Shown piece after piece: positions 17,365-25,109 of a DNA stretch of 64,000 nucleotides; position 1 is the first letter of the stretch; each line of letters opens with the position of its first letter. The notes beneath the pieces were generated by a model. It made no database searches. It had not been told where the DNA came from and saw only the letters and a list, made by a program, of their open reading frames with translations. Source of the stretch: CAIMUS01 sp046347625 (GTDB taxonomy: Bacteria; Pseudomonadota; Gammaproteobacteria; Competibacterales; Competibacteraceae); assembly GCA_046347625.1 (NCBI GenBank), contig JAXMFU010000003.1, forward strand, positions 62,001 through 126,000, given 5' to 3'. The position numbers were made by a program, and so were the translations under genes.

Positions 17365-18219
17365 TTAATTTTTTAGGCAAGTAGTTTGATAAAAGGTTAA
17401 GTCTTTCTCGAGTAATTTTGTAATTTTATCGATATCATTAGCGCTAATAACTGGTGTAATACCTTTTTTTGTTACCAGTCGCCTAAAAAACTTCCTAATA
17501 TATTTATCATTTTTCAGTCTACTTAAGACCAAGTTTGGAGTAAGCTGGCGCAATTTAGGCACCCAGCTATAGCGCACAATTGAATTTATCTCGGAAGTAA
17601 CATTACTGTTAATAATTGAAGCAATTTTTATTTCCTCAACTTGTAAAAAATTAAAACACTTAACTAAAACTGCTTCTGGATTATGTTTTAACTCTTCTGT
17701 AGATAAAAATAATATATTTTCTTTACCAAATTCAGAGATCCATTTCGGAACATAGGTTGAGTATTGGCTAAATTTAATATAACCCATATAATTTCCAGAT
17801 ATATCAATATTTGGATCATAATTTACTCCACTTTCTAAGATTGCCCTCTCAAATGGCCTTCTTTCCAAGCCTAAAGCACATAACCATCTATAATGTGACA
17901 AGGTCCTATCAATAGGGTTACGTAGTATAAAAATCAATTTTGGTCGAGTTAAACTTTTAGCGATTCTTTCTATAGCTTTTTCGGTTATACAATAAGTTGT
18001 GCTAGATTCCCCATAATACAAAGTCTTATATTCCTGCTGAAATAAGCTGTTATGGTAACCAGCACCTTTCTCCCATTGACTATCTCTTGAAAAATAGTGA
18101 GGCTCCTTACTTTTTGACATGGCTATAGAAGGATGCATATCAAGGTATTCGTGCAAACTGGAAGTTCCACACTTTGGAAACCCAGGGACAATCAAATTAC
18201 AGATATAGTTATAACTCAT
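17365..18219 (-). CDS. PAPS-dependent sulfotransferase
   Basis: A 284-residue protein with the 5'-phosphosulfate-binding loop PGFPKCGTSSLHEYL near the N-terminus and the 3'-phosphate-binding motif FILRNPIDRTLSHY near residue 110, both diagnostic of the Sulfotransfer_1/3 fold. It would transfer sulfate from PAPS to a hydroxyl group, presumably on the surface polysaccharide made here. It sits between flippase copy 1 and a GT2 remnant on the same strand and is AT-rich. A sulfated O-antigen or capsule is a reasonable prediction; the site is unknown. Confidence 0.87.
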   Translation of the reverse strand: MSYNYICNLIVPGFPKCGTSSLHEYLDMHPSIAMSKSKEPHYFSRDSQWEKGAGYHNSLFQQEYKTLYYGESSTTYCITEKAIERIAKSLTRPKLIFILRNPIDRTLSHYRWLCALGLERRPFERAILESGVNYDPNIDISGNYMGYIKFSQYSTYVPKWISEFGKENILFLSTEELKHNPEAVLVKCFNFLQVEEIKIASIINSNVTSEINSIVRYSWVPKLRQLTPNLVLSRLKNDKYIRKFFRRLVTKKGITPVISANDIDKITKLLEKDLTFYQTTCLKN

Positions 18220-18312
18220 ATTTTATAAAAAAGAATCTAACCTTTGGAAAACCGACTCACCGTTAGCTACCAGCACCCAATCGGCCATCAATTCATCCTC
18301 ATGAATTGCTAT

Positions 18313-18505
18313 CTAAGCCTGCACCAAACGCAACTTCTTAGGACGATAATGCTGCTGGGTATCCATACGAATGAAGCGTTCCTGGTTATAGGCAAACAAT
18401 GCAAATGTCACCAGCGGACGTTCTTGATTATCAGCCATGAACCACACCTTTTCTCTCGACAACCCATCGAACGCGAGCAACGATCTATCCCAACCTATTA
18501 TTCCA
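18313..18505 (-). pseudogene. Remnant: last codons of wzx joined to the first 24 codons of GT2
   Basis: From about 18505 down to 18430 the reverse strand reads the final 20 or so wzx codons, with one in-frame stop, ending ERKGVVHG. From 18438 a GT2 start follows (MADNQERPLVTFALFAYNQE), then unrelated sequence and a stop at 18313. The order and orientation are the same as at 15.5 and 21.25 kb. Confidence 0.85.
18419..18471. repeat. wzx-end/GT2-start junction repeat, copy 2
   Basis: Second 53-bp copy of the junction. It appears identical to copy 3 over this core and differs from copy 1 by a single base. Copies 2 and 3 bracket the toxin-antitoxin/nuclease island at 18.5-21.2 kb as direct repeats. 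Confidence 0.85.
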
Positions 18506-18598
18506 CCTTGGCAAGTGTATGGCCGGGCGGCAATGCCGCAATATCTGGATGAACTCGTAGTTTACAGTCACAGTAAGGATATCCATGCGGAATGGGTA

Positions 18599-19012
18599 TT
18601 AATCTTCATCGCTCTTCTCTAGCTCAATACCTAGTTTCTGTTCGATCAAGTCAATCAGATCAAGAATGCTCAGTGCCCAACCCGGTACGACTTGCTCTTC
18701 GTCACCCACATGCACATGATGCGGGAAATGGGGCAGGTCATGAAAATGTTCAGCATTATCCCAGCGCTTGACCAGTTTTTGTTGTGGTGGGTCCATCCAT
18801 TGGTAGCGATATTCCACCGTTGTGAGTTTACCAGCTTTGACGATGAAGTATTCCGACACTTCCAAAAAATCACCATTGGCCAAGATCAGGCGAGCGCAAA
18901 AATAACCTCGATCCCTTAAATCTCGCTCGGTAATAACCTCTATAACGGTGATAACTGCTGATGTTGCCAGTCGGGTTTTCACCTCACTGAGGTAGTGTCG
19001 AGCTTCTATCAC
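18599..19012 (-). CDS. TumE/DUF6516-family putative toxin
   Basis: A 137-residue protein with DUF6516 traits: a long strand region with DFLEVSEYFIVKAGKL, then VEYRYQWMDP, the RWDNAEHF segment and a His-rich HDLPHFPHHVHVG segment. Proteins of this type are annotated as the toxin of TumE-TumA systems, and the YRYQW/RWDN region is the most conserved part. Its start overlaps the end of the upstream gene by 4 bp (ATGA), a typical toxin-antitoxin layout with the antitoxin translated first. Confidence 0.8.
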   Translation of the reverse strand: MIEARHYLSEVKTRLATSAVITVIEVITERDLRDRGYFCARLILANGDFLEVSEYFIVKAGKLTTVEYRYQWMDPPQQKLVKRWDNAEHFHDLPHFPHHVHVGDEEQVVPGWALSILDLIDLIEQKLGIELEKSDED

Positions 19013-19332
19013 GCCGCCTCAATCTCAAGCTGTTGTAAACGTTGGCGAAGGGTTTGAGCCATGTCGTAGAACGCACTCCACTCGAAGAAGTCGGCCGCAT
19101 CCCCCAATTCGCCTGCGTGAAAACGCCGATAAAATTCCTCGGAGGACATCTGGTAATCCCGTTCAAACGCTTCCAGACGAACCTGAAGTGCTGCCACGTC
19201 CTGGCGGGTCTGGGCGTTCTCCAGGGCGATTATCTTGTCTAACGCTCGATCGATAACATCACTTTGATAACCTTGACGATAGAACGATTCCAATATTTGC
19301 AGTTTATCCAGTGTGCTGGTTTGCGTAGCCAT
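19009..19332 (-). CDS. Putative TumA-type antitoxin
   Basis: A 107-residue protein starting MATQTSTLDKLQ (ATG 19332; a longer frame to 19416 has no family support). It is helical, with a segment KLQILESFYRQGYQSDVIDRA followed by a coiled-coil stretch and a C-terminal acidic region, SSEEFYRRFHAGELGDAADF. This matches the small partner that precedes DUF6516 genes. It would neutralise the adjacent toxin and probably autoregulate the pair. The coupling by a 4-bp overlap supports co-expression. Confidence 0.75.
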   Translation of the reverse strand: MATQTSTLDKLQILESFYRQGYQSDVIDRALDKIIALENAQTRQDVAALQVRLEAFERDYQMSSEEFYRRFHAGELGDAADFFEWSAFYDMAQTLRQRLQQLEIEAA

Positions 19333-19510
19333 AGACGATTCTTTCTCATGTAAGGCAGTGGGTGATGTTGAACTCCTGACAAGTTTGAAAACAAGTTCGG
19401 TGTATCGTTGCCCCATGCGCCGCTTGCGGGCGATGTGTGCGTTCAGCCATCCTAATTAGCGGAGATAATTGGGGCCAGACCACGTTTTTGTGAGCCTTGA
19501 ACCTTTCGCC

Positions 19511-20422
19511 TCAAAGTGTCTCCACCTCAATGGAGTCGCCATAGGTTTCGATTCCCAACCGTTCCGCCACCTGTTGCGCCCGCGCATCGATCATCGGTGA
19601 AATCACGATCAACCGGTTGGCCTTGCACTGATGCCGCCGCTCGTAGAACCGCGCCTTGCGCTCGAAAATATACATGCCCGCTTTGTCGATTGATGACTTC
19701 AGCTCGCAAATCAGCAACAGACCATTCTTGATAATCACGTCCAGTTCTACCTGCTCGGGACGCCCGAACACCACACCTTCATCATCGTATTCGTTGACGT
19801 TCAGCACCTGCACCCCGAAGTTCTGCTCCAGAATGCCCGCCAGGGCGTCGCGGAACGCTTTTTCCGATTGTAGCCCCCAGCGCGCCCCCAAAGCTCCGAT
19901 GGAACGCTCATGCTTCTTCGCCAAGGCCATGATCTCTTCGTGCATGCGATCAAACTCCTCCTTGTGCTGGCGTTGATGGGCTTCCCACTGTTCGCGCCAG
20001 AGTCGGTTTTGCTCGTCCCACTTGCGGTTTTGCTCGTCCCACTTGCGGTTTTGCTCGTCCCACTTGCGGTTTTGCTCGTCCCACTTGCGGTTTTGCTCCT
20101 GGGTGAAGTCCTTCCATTGCTGATTCTGCTCGTCCCACTTGCGGTTTTGCTCGTCCCACTTGCGGTTTTGCTCGTCCCACTTGCGGTTTTGCTCCTGGGT
20201 GAAGTCCTTCCATTGCTGATTCTGCTCGTCCCACTTGCGGGCCTGCTCTTCCCGGTCGCGGCGCAATTCGGCCAGGATGTCGTAAAACCGGTCCTGGGTT
20301 TCCGCGCGGTCGGCGTACTCCTGTCGAGTCAGTTCCAGAATATAGGCCCGCAACGCCGGGTCTTCCCGGAGCAAACCGGGCAGTTCTTTTTTGATGACCT
20401 CTTTCAGCGCTTCCGCGTTCAT
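19511..20422 (-). CDS. DUF3782-type protein with PD-(D/E)XK nuclease-like domain
   Basis: A 303-residue protein. Residues 1-55 are an N-terminal helical region (LKEVIKKELPGLLREDP). Residues about 56-165 are a long coiled coil of KWDEQNR heptads interrupted by QQWKDFTQEQ. Residues about 190-303 form the nuclease-like domain with ELDVIIKNG (Asp) and LLICELKSS (ExK), the PD-(D/E)XK signature. These proteins are numerous in cyanobacteria and sulfur-oxidising gammaproteobacteria; their function is unknown, and a DNA-cleavage role is inferred from the fold. A truncated, frameshifted second copy lies at 25.1-25.6 kb in the same orientation. Confidence 0.8.
   Translation of the reverse strand: MNAEALKEVIKKELPGLLREDPALRAYILELTRQEYADRAETQDRFYDILAELRRDREEQARKWDEQNQQWKDFTQEQNRKWDEQNRKWDEQNRKWDEQNQQWKDFTQEQNRKWDEQNRKWDEQNRKWDEQNRKWDEQNRLWREQWEAHQRQHKEEFDRMHEEIMALAKKHERSIGALGARWGLQSEKAFRDALAGILEQNFGVQVLNVNEYDDEGVVFGRPEQVELDVIIKNGLLLICELKSSIDKAGMYIFERKARFYERRHQCKANRLIVISPMIDARAQQVAERLGIETYGDSIEVETL
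20006..20250 (-). repeat. 21-bp in-frame tandem repeats in the DUF3782 gene
   Basis: Units of 21 bp encode (N/K)RKWDEQ-type heptads. Four nearly perfect copies, a spacer encoding QQWKDFTQEQ, three more copies, and the spacer again are present. The composite repeat points to duplication of a larger block as well as of single units. Confidence 0.85.
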
Positions 20423-20498
20423 GCTCAGATCCCAACCTTAAGTTTCCCCGTGCAAGGCAGAGTTGCTGTAGCTACCACCGTTTCGGCACAAAGCCGGG

Positions 20499-20803
20499 CT
20501 ATGTCATTGCCTGGCGCAACTCCGCTTCGCTCAACCGGTCTGTTCCCACCACTTGCGCCAGATACCGCAATAGCGCTCGGATGAAATCCAGTCCGCTCGA
20601 ACTCTGCTCCAAGTCCCGCAATAGCAGCAAAATCCCCAGTAGCCGCTCCCGCAACTCCTACCGGAACATGTATTTCAGCGTCAACAAGGCTACCTGCAGC
20701 CTCACTGCGCCGCGCAGGTCTTCGTCCCGGTAGTCGCTCAGGTCCACCAGATGATAAACACAGTGTGGCACGTAGTCCAGCAGTGCCGGCGCCTCGGCCA
20801 CTC
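20499..20803 (-). pseudogene. Rpn-family (transposase_31) nuclease remnant with internal stop
   Basis: The reverse strand reads a middle piece of an Rpn-family protein (LLDYVPHCVYHLVDLSDY, then RLQVALLTLKYMFR), an in-frame TAG, then continues in the same frame (ELRERLLGILLLLRDLEQ) to a second stop at 20499. The N-terminal catalytic region is absent. The 5' end coincides with a heptanucleotide array at 20804. It is a different lineage from the Rpn genes at 0.5-3.3 kb. Confidence 0.75.
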
Positions 20804-20831
20804 CAAAGGTTAAAGGTTAAAGGTTATAAGT
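20804..20831. repeat. Heptanucleotide array (TAAAGGT-type, 4 units)
   Basis: Units CAAAGGT, TAAAGGT, TAAAGGT, TATAAGT. The array lies exactly at the upstream edge of the broken Rpn remnant, mirroring the array at 427-454. Confidence 0.65.
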
Positions 20832-20853
20832 CCAACCCACCGAACCCTAGTCA

Positions 20854-21072
20854 TTATTCCCCTACAGGCTCGTTTGGATGAGCAGCGCGAAGGCCGCGGG
20901 CCTTAGCAGCCAAGGAAGCCACGGTTTCGTCCTGCCACTGCGTTTTGCGCCACTCAGTGTAGTCGAAACGTTCACGGTTAACGAGGGCAATGAACCGCTC
21001 GGCTTCTATTACGCCAAGTGCTTGAACCAGCGCCTTGATGCCGTCCAAGCGAATTTCCGTATCAGTCTTCAT
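20854..21072 (-). CDS. Small protein, putative antitoxin of a PIN-domain pair
   Basis: A 72-residue protein starting MKTDTEIRLDGIKALVQALG at ATG 21072. The N-terminal half is helical (GVIEAERFIALVNRE), followed by FDYTEWRKTQW and a helix. I do not recognise a named family, but the gene overlaps the end of a PIN-domain reading frame by 11 bp, a common toxin-antitoxin arrangement. A decayed copy is present at 15640-15775. Its PIN partner is truncated, so any antitoxin role here would be orphaned. Confidence 0.55.
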   Translation of the reverse strand: MKTDTEIRLDGIKALVQALGVIEAERFIALVNRERFDYTEWRKTQWQDETVASLAAKARGLRAAHPNEPVGE

Positions 21073-21245
21073 TATCAAGCTCCTGAAGGGTTCGGATAAA
21101 ATCAACAGGATCAATGACCTGCAAGCGTGGTTCGTTCTTCAGTTTTCTCAGCAATGCCTTGTCGGTGGTCAAAAACCAAGCCGCACCGGCCGCTATGGCG
21201 CTGGCAATGTGGAGCGCATCCATGGGCTTGATGCCCAGCAAGGCC
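21062..21245 (-). pseudogene. 5'-truncated PIN-domain toxin
   Basis: About 60 codons encode the C-terminal part of a PIN domain: PMDALHIASAIAAGA with the conserved Asp, then FLTTDKALLRKL, and a C-terminal VIDPVDFIRTLQEL. The N-terminal acidic residues and start codon are missing because the reading frame is cut at about 21245, where the wzx/GT2 junction repeat begins. Inactive remnant. Confidence 0.85.
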
Positions 21246-21298
21246 GTTCTTGATTATCAGCCATGAACCACACCTTTTCTCTCGACAACCCATCGAAC
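21246..21298. repeat. wzx-end/GT2-start junction repeat, copy 3
   Basis: Third 53-bp copy, at the 3' end of the complete flippase gene. Only about the first 20 bp of GT2 coding sequence remain before the break into the PIN remnant. Together with copy 2 it delimits the toxin-antitoxin/nuclease island. Confidence 0.85.
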
Positions 21299-22768
21299 CC
21301 GGGCGGCGATCTGCCCCAATCGTCCGCCTACCTGGGTCAACAGACTGAGTTGGTAAAGGCTGTAGCCGCTCAAGCCCACCACCAGCACCGCTCCCACACT
21401 GTAAGTCCACCCGACCGACACTCGGGACAACACCTGTAACAATATACCCGCCAAGGCAAGGCCGAATAACAGTCCAAGATTGCCGGGATACCAGCGGAAG
21501 CCATTGACCCGGGTCACCACCAAATAAATCAGCGTAAAGTACATCCCATACGCCAGCAGGAACATGAAACCCGTGACTACCAAACCGAACCGAGGCAGCC
21601 CCAGCCATACACCGGCCAGGTAAAAGCCCAGCCACGCCGACTCAGCCAAGAAGTATAACCGCCCTGCGCCCCGTGCCAGCAGAATAAACGCCATCGGCCA
21701 AGTTGCCACTTTGATCAGATCCCCAAGAATCTGCCAGCGCAGAATCTCCACTGTCGGGCCGAAATTGCGCGCATACAATAGATTAATCACCAGCGGCGCG
21801 AACGCCATCATGCCGAGCAATACCGGACCCGCCAGTAATAGCGCCACCCGAGCCTGTTCGTTGACCAGTCGATTCGCATGTGCGCGATCATCGATTGCCT
21901 GGGTCAGGCGGGGATAGTAATCCGCTCCCATTGCACTGAGCACGAAACCAATATACATCATGGAAATGGTCCAGGCCGCCTGGAAGTAACCCGTTGCCAC
22001 CAGCCCCAAGTCGCGGGCAATGAGCGACCGCACCGCCAGTTGGGTCAGACCGGCCATCAATCCGGTCACCATGAATACCACGCCCAGGCCCAGCATCAGG
22101 CGCCACTGCCGCATCAACTCAGTTAAGCTGAGCAATGCTTGTGCCGGACGGGGCACCTTGGCGACAAAGTACCCTGCCACCCCCACACTGATAACCGGAC
22201 CCGCCAGCGTATACGCCAGGATTCCTTCCTGGCCGAACAGTGCGATCAAACTAATCCCGGCCAGCGTTCCCAGCAGCGATCCCAGTACGCTCAGCCGCGC
22301 CATGTCGCCGATGCGACGCAACCCTTGCAGCAGGGCGGTCTGCGACCCGGCGATCAGCGATAGCAGCACACCCAACCCCAACCAGCCTACCGCCCCGGCG
22401 TGAGTCGTGTCGTCGAACACCCAGCGCGATACCGGTTCGCGCAAGAGCCAGAGCAGCAGTAGCCCAAGCGCACCCAGTAAGAGATTAGCGTACCAGAGCG
22501 CCTGACGTACCCGAGATAAGGTTTGCGGTTCGCCGCCCGCCTCGGCGATCTGGCGCACCCCGCTACTGCCCAGTCCAAAACCGACCAAGGTGCCGGCGGT
22601 ACTCATGATACTGTTGTATAACCCTGCCAGCCCGACACCCGCCGGCCCCAGCAACACAGCCAATACCTTGACCCGCACCAGCCCGATCAGGATATTCATC
22701 ACCGAAGACCCTCCGATGATGGAGGTCGAGCGAAGAATCTGACGGTAGGAATTCGGGGGCTCGCTCAT
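21257..22768 (-). CDS. Wzx-type polysaccharide flippase (MOP superfamily), copy 2
   Basis: A 503-residue membrane protein with 12-14 helices, paralogous to the flippase at 15829-17313 along its full length (SYRQILRSTSIIGGSSVMN at the N-terminus). Its C-terminal tail (VGGRLGQIAARVRWVVERK) also occurs as isolated remnants at 15.5 and 18.45 kb, while the other flippase has a diverged tail. It is GC-richer than copy 1. It lies 8 bp after the DegT aminotransferase gene, so it probably exports units containing that amino sugar. Confidence 0.9.
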   Translation of the reverse strand: MSEPPNSYRQILRSTSIIGGSSVMNILIGLVRVKVLAVLLGPAGVGLAGLYNSIMSTAGTLVGFGLGSSGVRQIAEAGGEPQTLSRVRQALWYANLLLGALGLLLLWLLREPVSRWVFDDTTHAGAVGWLGLGVLLSLIAGSQTALLQGLRRIGDMARLSVLGSLLGTLAGISLIALFGQEGILAYTLAGPVISVGVAGYFVAKVPRPAQALLSLTELMRQWRLMLGLGVVFMVTGLMAGLTQLAVRSLIARDLGLVATGYFQAAWTISMMYIGFVLSAMGADYYPRLTQAIDDRAHANRLVNEQARVALLLAGPVLLGMMAFAPLVINLLYARNFGPTVEILRWQILGDLIKVATWPMAFILLARGAGRLYFLAESAWLGFYLAGVWLGLPRFGLVVTGFMFLLAYGMYFTLIYLVVTRVNGFRWYPGNLGLLFGLALAGILLQVLSRVSVGWTYSVGAVLVVGLSGYSLYQLSLLTQVGGRLGQIAARVRWVVERKGVVHG

Positions 22769-22776
22769 GCAGTCGG

Positions 22777-23985
22777 TTACCGCAGTACCTGAATTACCTG
22801 ATCCTGCTGGATCAGTTCAACATGCGGCCCCATCGGCAGGCTCAACACTTCACGATGTATCGCCTCAGTCACTGGAAACGTGCCCTCGCCGAAACCCATC
22901 TCGGCATAGGCCGGCTGCAAATGGGGCGGAATCGGGTAATGGATCATAGTGCCGATACCGGCCTGCTGCAACCGTTGCTGCAAGGCATCCCGCTGCGGGT
23001 GACGCACCACGAACAGATGCCAGACCGGTTCGGCCCACTCCGGTACCCATGGCAGGCCGAGATCGGTATCGGTCAGTTGTTCCAGATACATGCGCGCCGC
23101 CTGCCGCCGCCGCTCGTTCCAGTCGTCCAGATGGGGCAACTTCACCCGCAGCAGGGCCGCCTGCAATTCGTCCAGGCGGGAATTGAAGCCCTTGACCTCG
23201 TTGTGATACTTGACCTGCGAGCCGTAATTACGCAGCACTCGGACTTTCTTGGCCAGATCCGCATCGTTCGTCACTACCGCGCCGCCGTCGCCCAAGGCGC
23301 CCAGATTCTTGCCGGGATAAAAGCTGAAGCCGGTGGCATCCCCCAAACCACCGACTCGCCGGCCTTTGTAGCGTGCGCCATGCGCCTGCGCGGCATCCTC
23401 GATCACTTTCAAGTCATGACGAGCGGCGATGGCCTCGATCGGGTCCATATCCGCCGGTTGACCGTAAAGATGCACCGGCAGGATCGCTCGCGTGCGAGGC
23501 GTAATGGCCGCCTCGATCAATGCCGGATCGAGGTTATAAGTCCGTTCATCCGGTTCGACCGGCACCGGCCTGGCGCCGGCGTAACTCACCGCCAGCCAGG
23601 TAGCGATATAGGTATTGGCCGGCACAATGACCTCATCGCCCGGCCCGATGCCGTAGGCGCGCAAGATTAAATGCAGCGCTTCCAATCCATTGCCCACCCC
23701 AACGCAGTGTTCCGTTTCACAATAGGCGGCGAACTCTTGTTCGAAGGCTTCGACTTCCTGGCCGAGAATATACCAACCGGATTGAACCACTCGTTTAAAG
23801 GCGGTCTCCAATTCCGGGTACAGTTTCAGATGCGGGCTTTTCAGGTCAAGAAACGGAACGGGTGGTTGTAATTCCTCAATATCCAGTTCAACCGATACAG
23901 TAATAGTATTATCTTGCATATCATCAAAGCCGGGTAAATCAGGAATATAGCAACCATTTTCGGTACGCGCAACTTTAGTTTTCAT
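22777..23985 (-). CDS. DegT/DnrJ/EryC1/StrS sugar aminotransferase (FdtB-like) with unusual N-terminal extension
   Basis: A 402-residue PLP enzyme. The body starts at about residue 43 (VPFLDLKSPH, the usual family N-terminus) and shows GVGNGLEALHL, the EDAAQAHGA segment (Asp197) and the PLP lysine in FYPGKNLGALG (Lys226). With the ketoisomerase-acetyltransferase gene directly upstream, the likely reaction is transamination of a dTDP-3-keto-6-deoxyhexose to the 3-amino sugar. Residues 1-40 (KTKVARTENGCYIPDLPGF and a following acidic stretch) are not part of the family and look like a small antitoxin-type protein fused in frame. The start codon follows the previous stop immediately. Confidence 0.88.
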   Translation of the reverse strand: MKTKVARTENGCYIPDLPGFDDMQDNTITVSVELDIEELQPPVPFLDLKSPHLKLYPELETAFKRVVQSGWYILGQEVEAFEQEFAAYCETEHCVGVGNGLEALHLILRAYGIGPGDEVIVPANTYIATWLAVSYAGARPVPVEPDERTYNLDPALIEAAITPRTRAILPVHLYGQPADMDPIEAIAARHDLKVIEDAAQAHGARYKGRRVGGLGDATGFSFYPGKNLGALGDGGAVVTNDADLAKKVRVLRNYGSQVKYHNEVKGFNSRLDELQAALLRVKLPHLDDWNERRRQAARMYLEQLTDTDLGLPWVPEWAEPVWHLFVVRHPQRDALQQRLQQAGIGTMIHYPIPPHLQPAYAEMGFGEGTFPVTEAIHREVLSLPMGPHVELIQQDQVIQVLR

Positions 23986-24924
23986 TTATTGATATTCCTT
24001 CAAGAGCATCAAATAATCATCGTAATCCCTTATATAGTCATCCACTTTGTAAACATCCGATGCCAGCACCATCAATACAGCATCTGTTGAATATTTATAT
24101 TGAATAGCCCAGATCATCGGTGGGATATGCAAGCCCAATCCTGGATTATCCAAAACCACTTCTTCACGGATTTTTCCATTATCCACAACGACTGAACAGG
24201 AACCCTTCGGGCAAACAAGAAACTGATGTAACTCCTTGTGCGCGTGCTCGCCACGTATTTCTTTGCTGGTCACATCGAAAACCAGGAAATATCTTTTCGG
24301 TATAAAAGGGAGAAACTGACCATATTCGGCAAACGATAAACTACCCCGTAAATCGACAATAATTGGCAATCGGTAAAGTCGGACACCCTTTACATTCAGG
24401 TCTTCGACTGTCTTGCTCTTGCCATCCGCTCGCTCGCTTTTCTCAAAACTATGGTTGATCGATGACACATAACCCGTGATTCGGGCTGGTCCCCCCTTAA
24501 CGATGGCATTGGGTGGAACATCGCGAGTGACTATAGATCCCGCGCCGACCATCGCATTCTTACCGACCACCACCCCGCCAAGGATAGTGGCATTCGCACC
24601 AATCGAAGCACCCTGACGGATCAGTGTCGACTTAAACTCTTCAGGATACTGCTTGCTGCGTGGAAAGCTATCGTTCGTAAAAGTGACATTAGGCCCAATA
24701 AAAACATCGTCTTCGAGCCTGACGCCATTCCAAAGTTGGACACCGGATTTGATCGTCACACGATCGCCAATGACGACATCGTTCTCGATCAAGCAATGTG
24801 CACAGATATTGCAATCGTTCCCGATTTTCGCACCCGGCAGAACGACCACGAACTGCCAGATGTGGGTATTGTCACCGATATTTGGACTCTGAACATCCGC
24901 CAAGGGATGAAGCATTGCACTCAT
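23986..24924 (-). CDS. Bifunctional acetyltransferase / dTDP-hexose 3,4-ketoisomerase (WxcM/FdtA-FdtC-like)
   Basis: A 312-residue fusion. Residues 1-155 are a left-handed beta-helix acetyltransferase (hexapeptide rungs such as IGDRVTIKSGVQLWNGVRL, and VVVGKNAMVGAGSIVTRDV). Residues about 180-312 are a cupin-type WxcM domain with RGEHAHKELHQFLV, the metal/active-site histidine region of FdtA/QdtA. Together with the aminotransferase, it could convert dTDP-4-keto-6-deoxyglucose through a 3-keto intermediate to an N-acetylated 3-amino-3,6-dideoxyhexose (Fuc3NAc or Qui3NAc). The rmlA/rmlB genes needed for the precursor are not in the window. Confidence 0.87.
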   Translation of the reverse strand: MSAMLHPLADVQSPNIGDNTHIWQFVVVLPGAKIGNDCNICAHCLIENDVVIGDRVTIKSGVQLWNGVRLEDDVFIGPNVTFTNDSFPRSKQYPEEFKSTLIRQGASIGANATILGGVVVGKNAMVGAGSIVTRDVPPNAIVKGGPARITGYVSSINHSFEKSERADGKSKTVEDLNVKGVRLYRLPIIVDLRGSLSFAEYGQFLPFIPKRYFLVFDVTSKEIRGEHAHKELHQFLVCPKGSCSVVVDNGKIREEVVLDNPGLGLHIPPMIWAIQYKYSTDAVLMVLASDVYKVDDYIRDYDDYLMLLKEYQ

Positions 24925-25109
24925 TTTTTTAGCAAACGACTAGTTAAGCAAAAATCTTAAGTTCAGCAGCTCGATATTTTAAAGGAGTCGACCTGTCTTA
25001 ATTGCGCCGGACAGGATACCCAAGGCAGGCAGGGTAAGCAAGCATAAAATTTGCATGGCAATAAAAGTTTTCAAATGCATTATTTTTAAGGAAAGGCATA
25101 GACCATCGC

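Noticed and set aside
19910..20584. 224-codon plus-strand ORF with VLLVPLA repeats
   Set aside because: Antisense shadow of the DUF3782 heptad repeats; the hydrophobic repeats come from the complement of the Lys/Trp/Asp/Glu/Gln codons.
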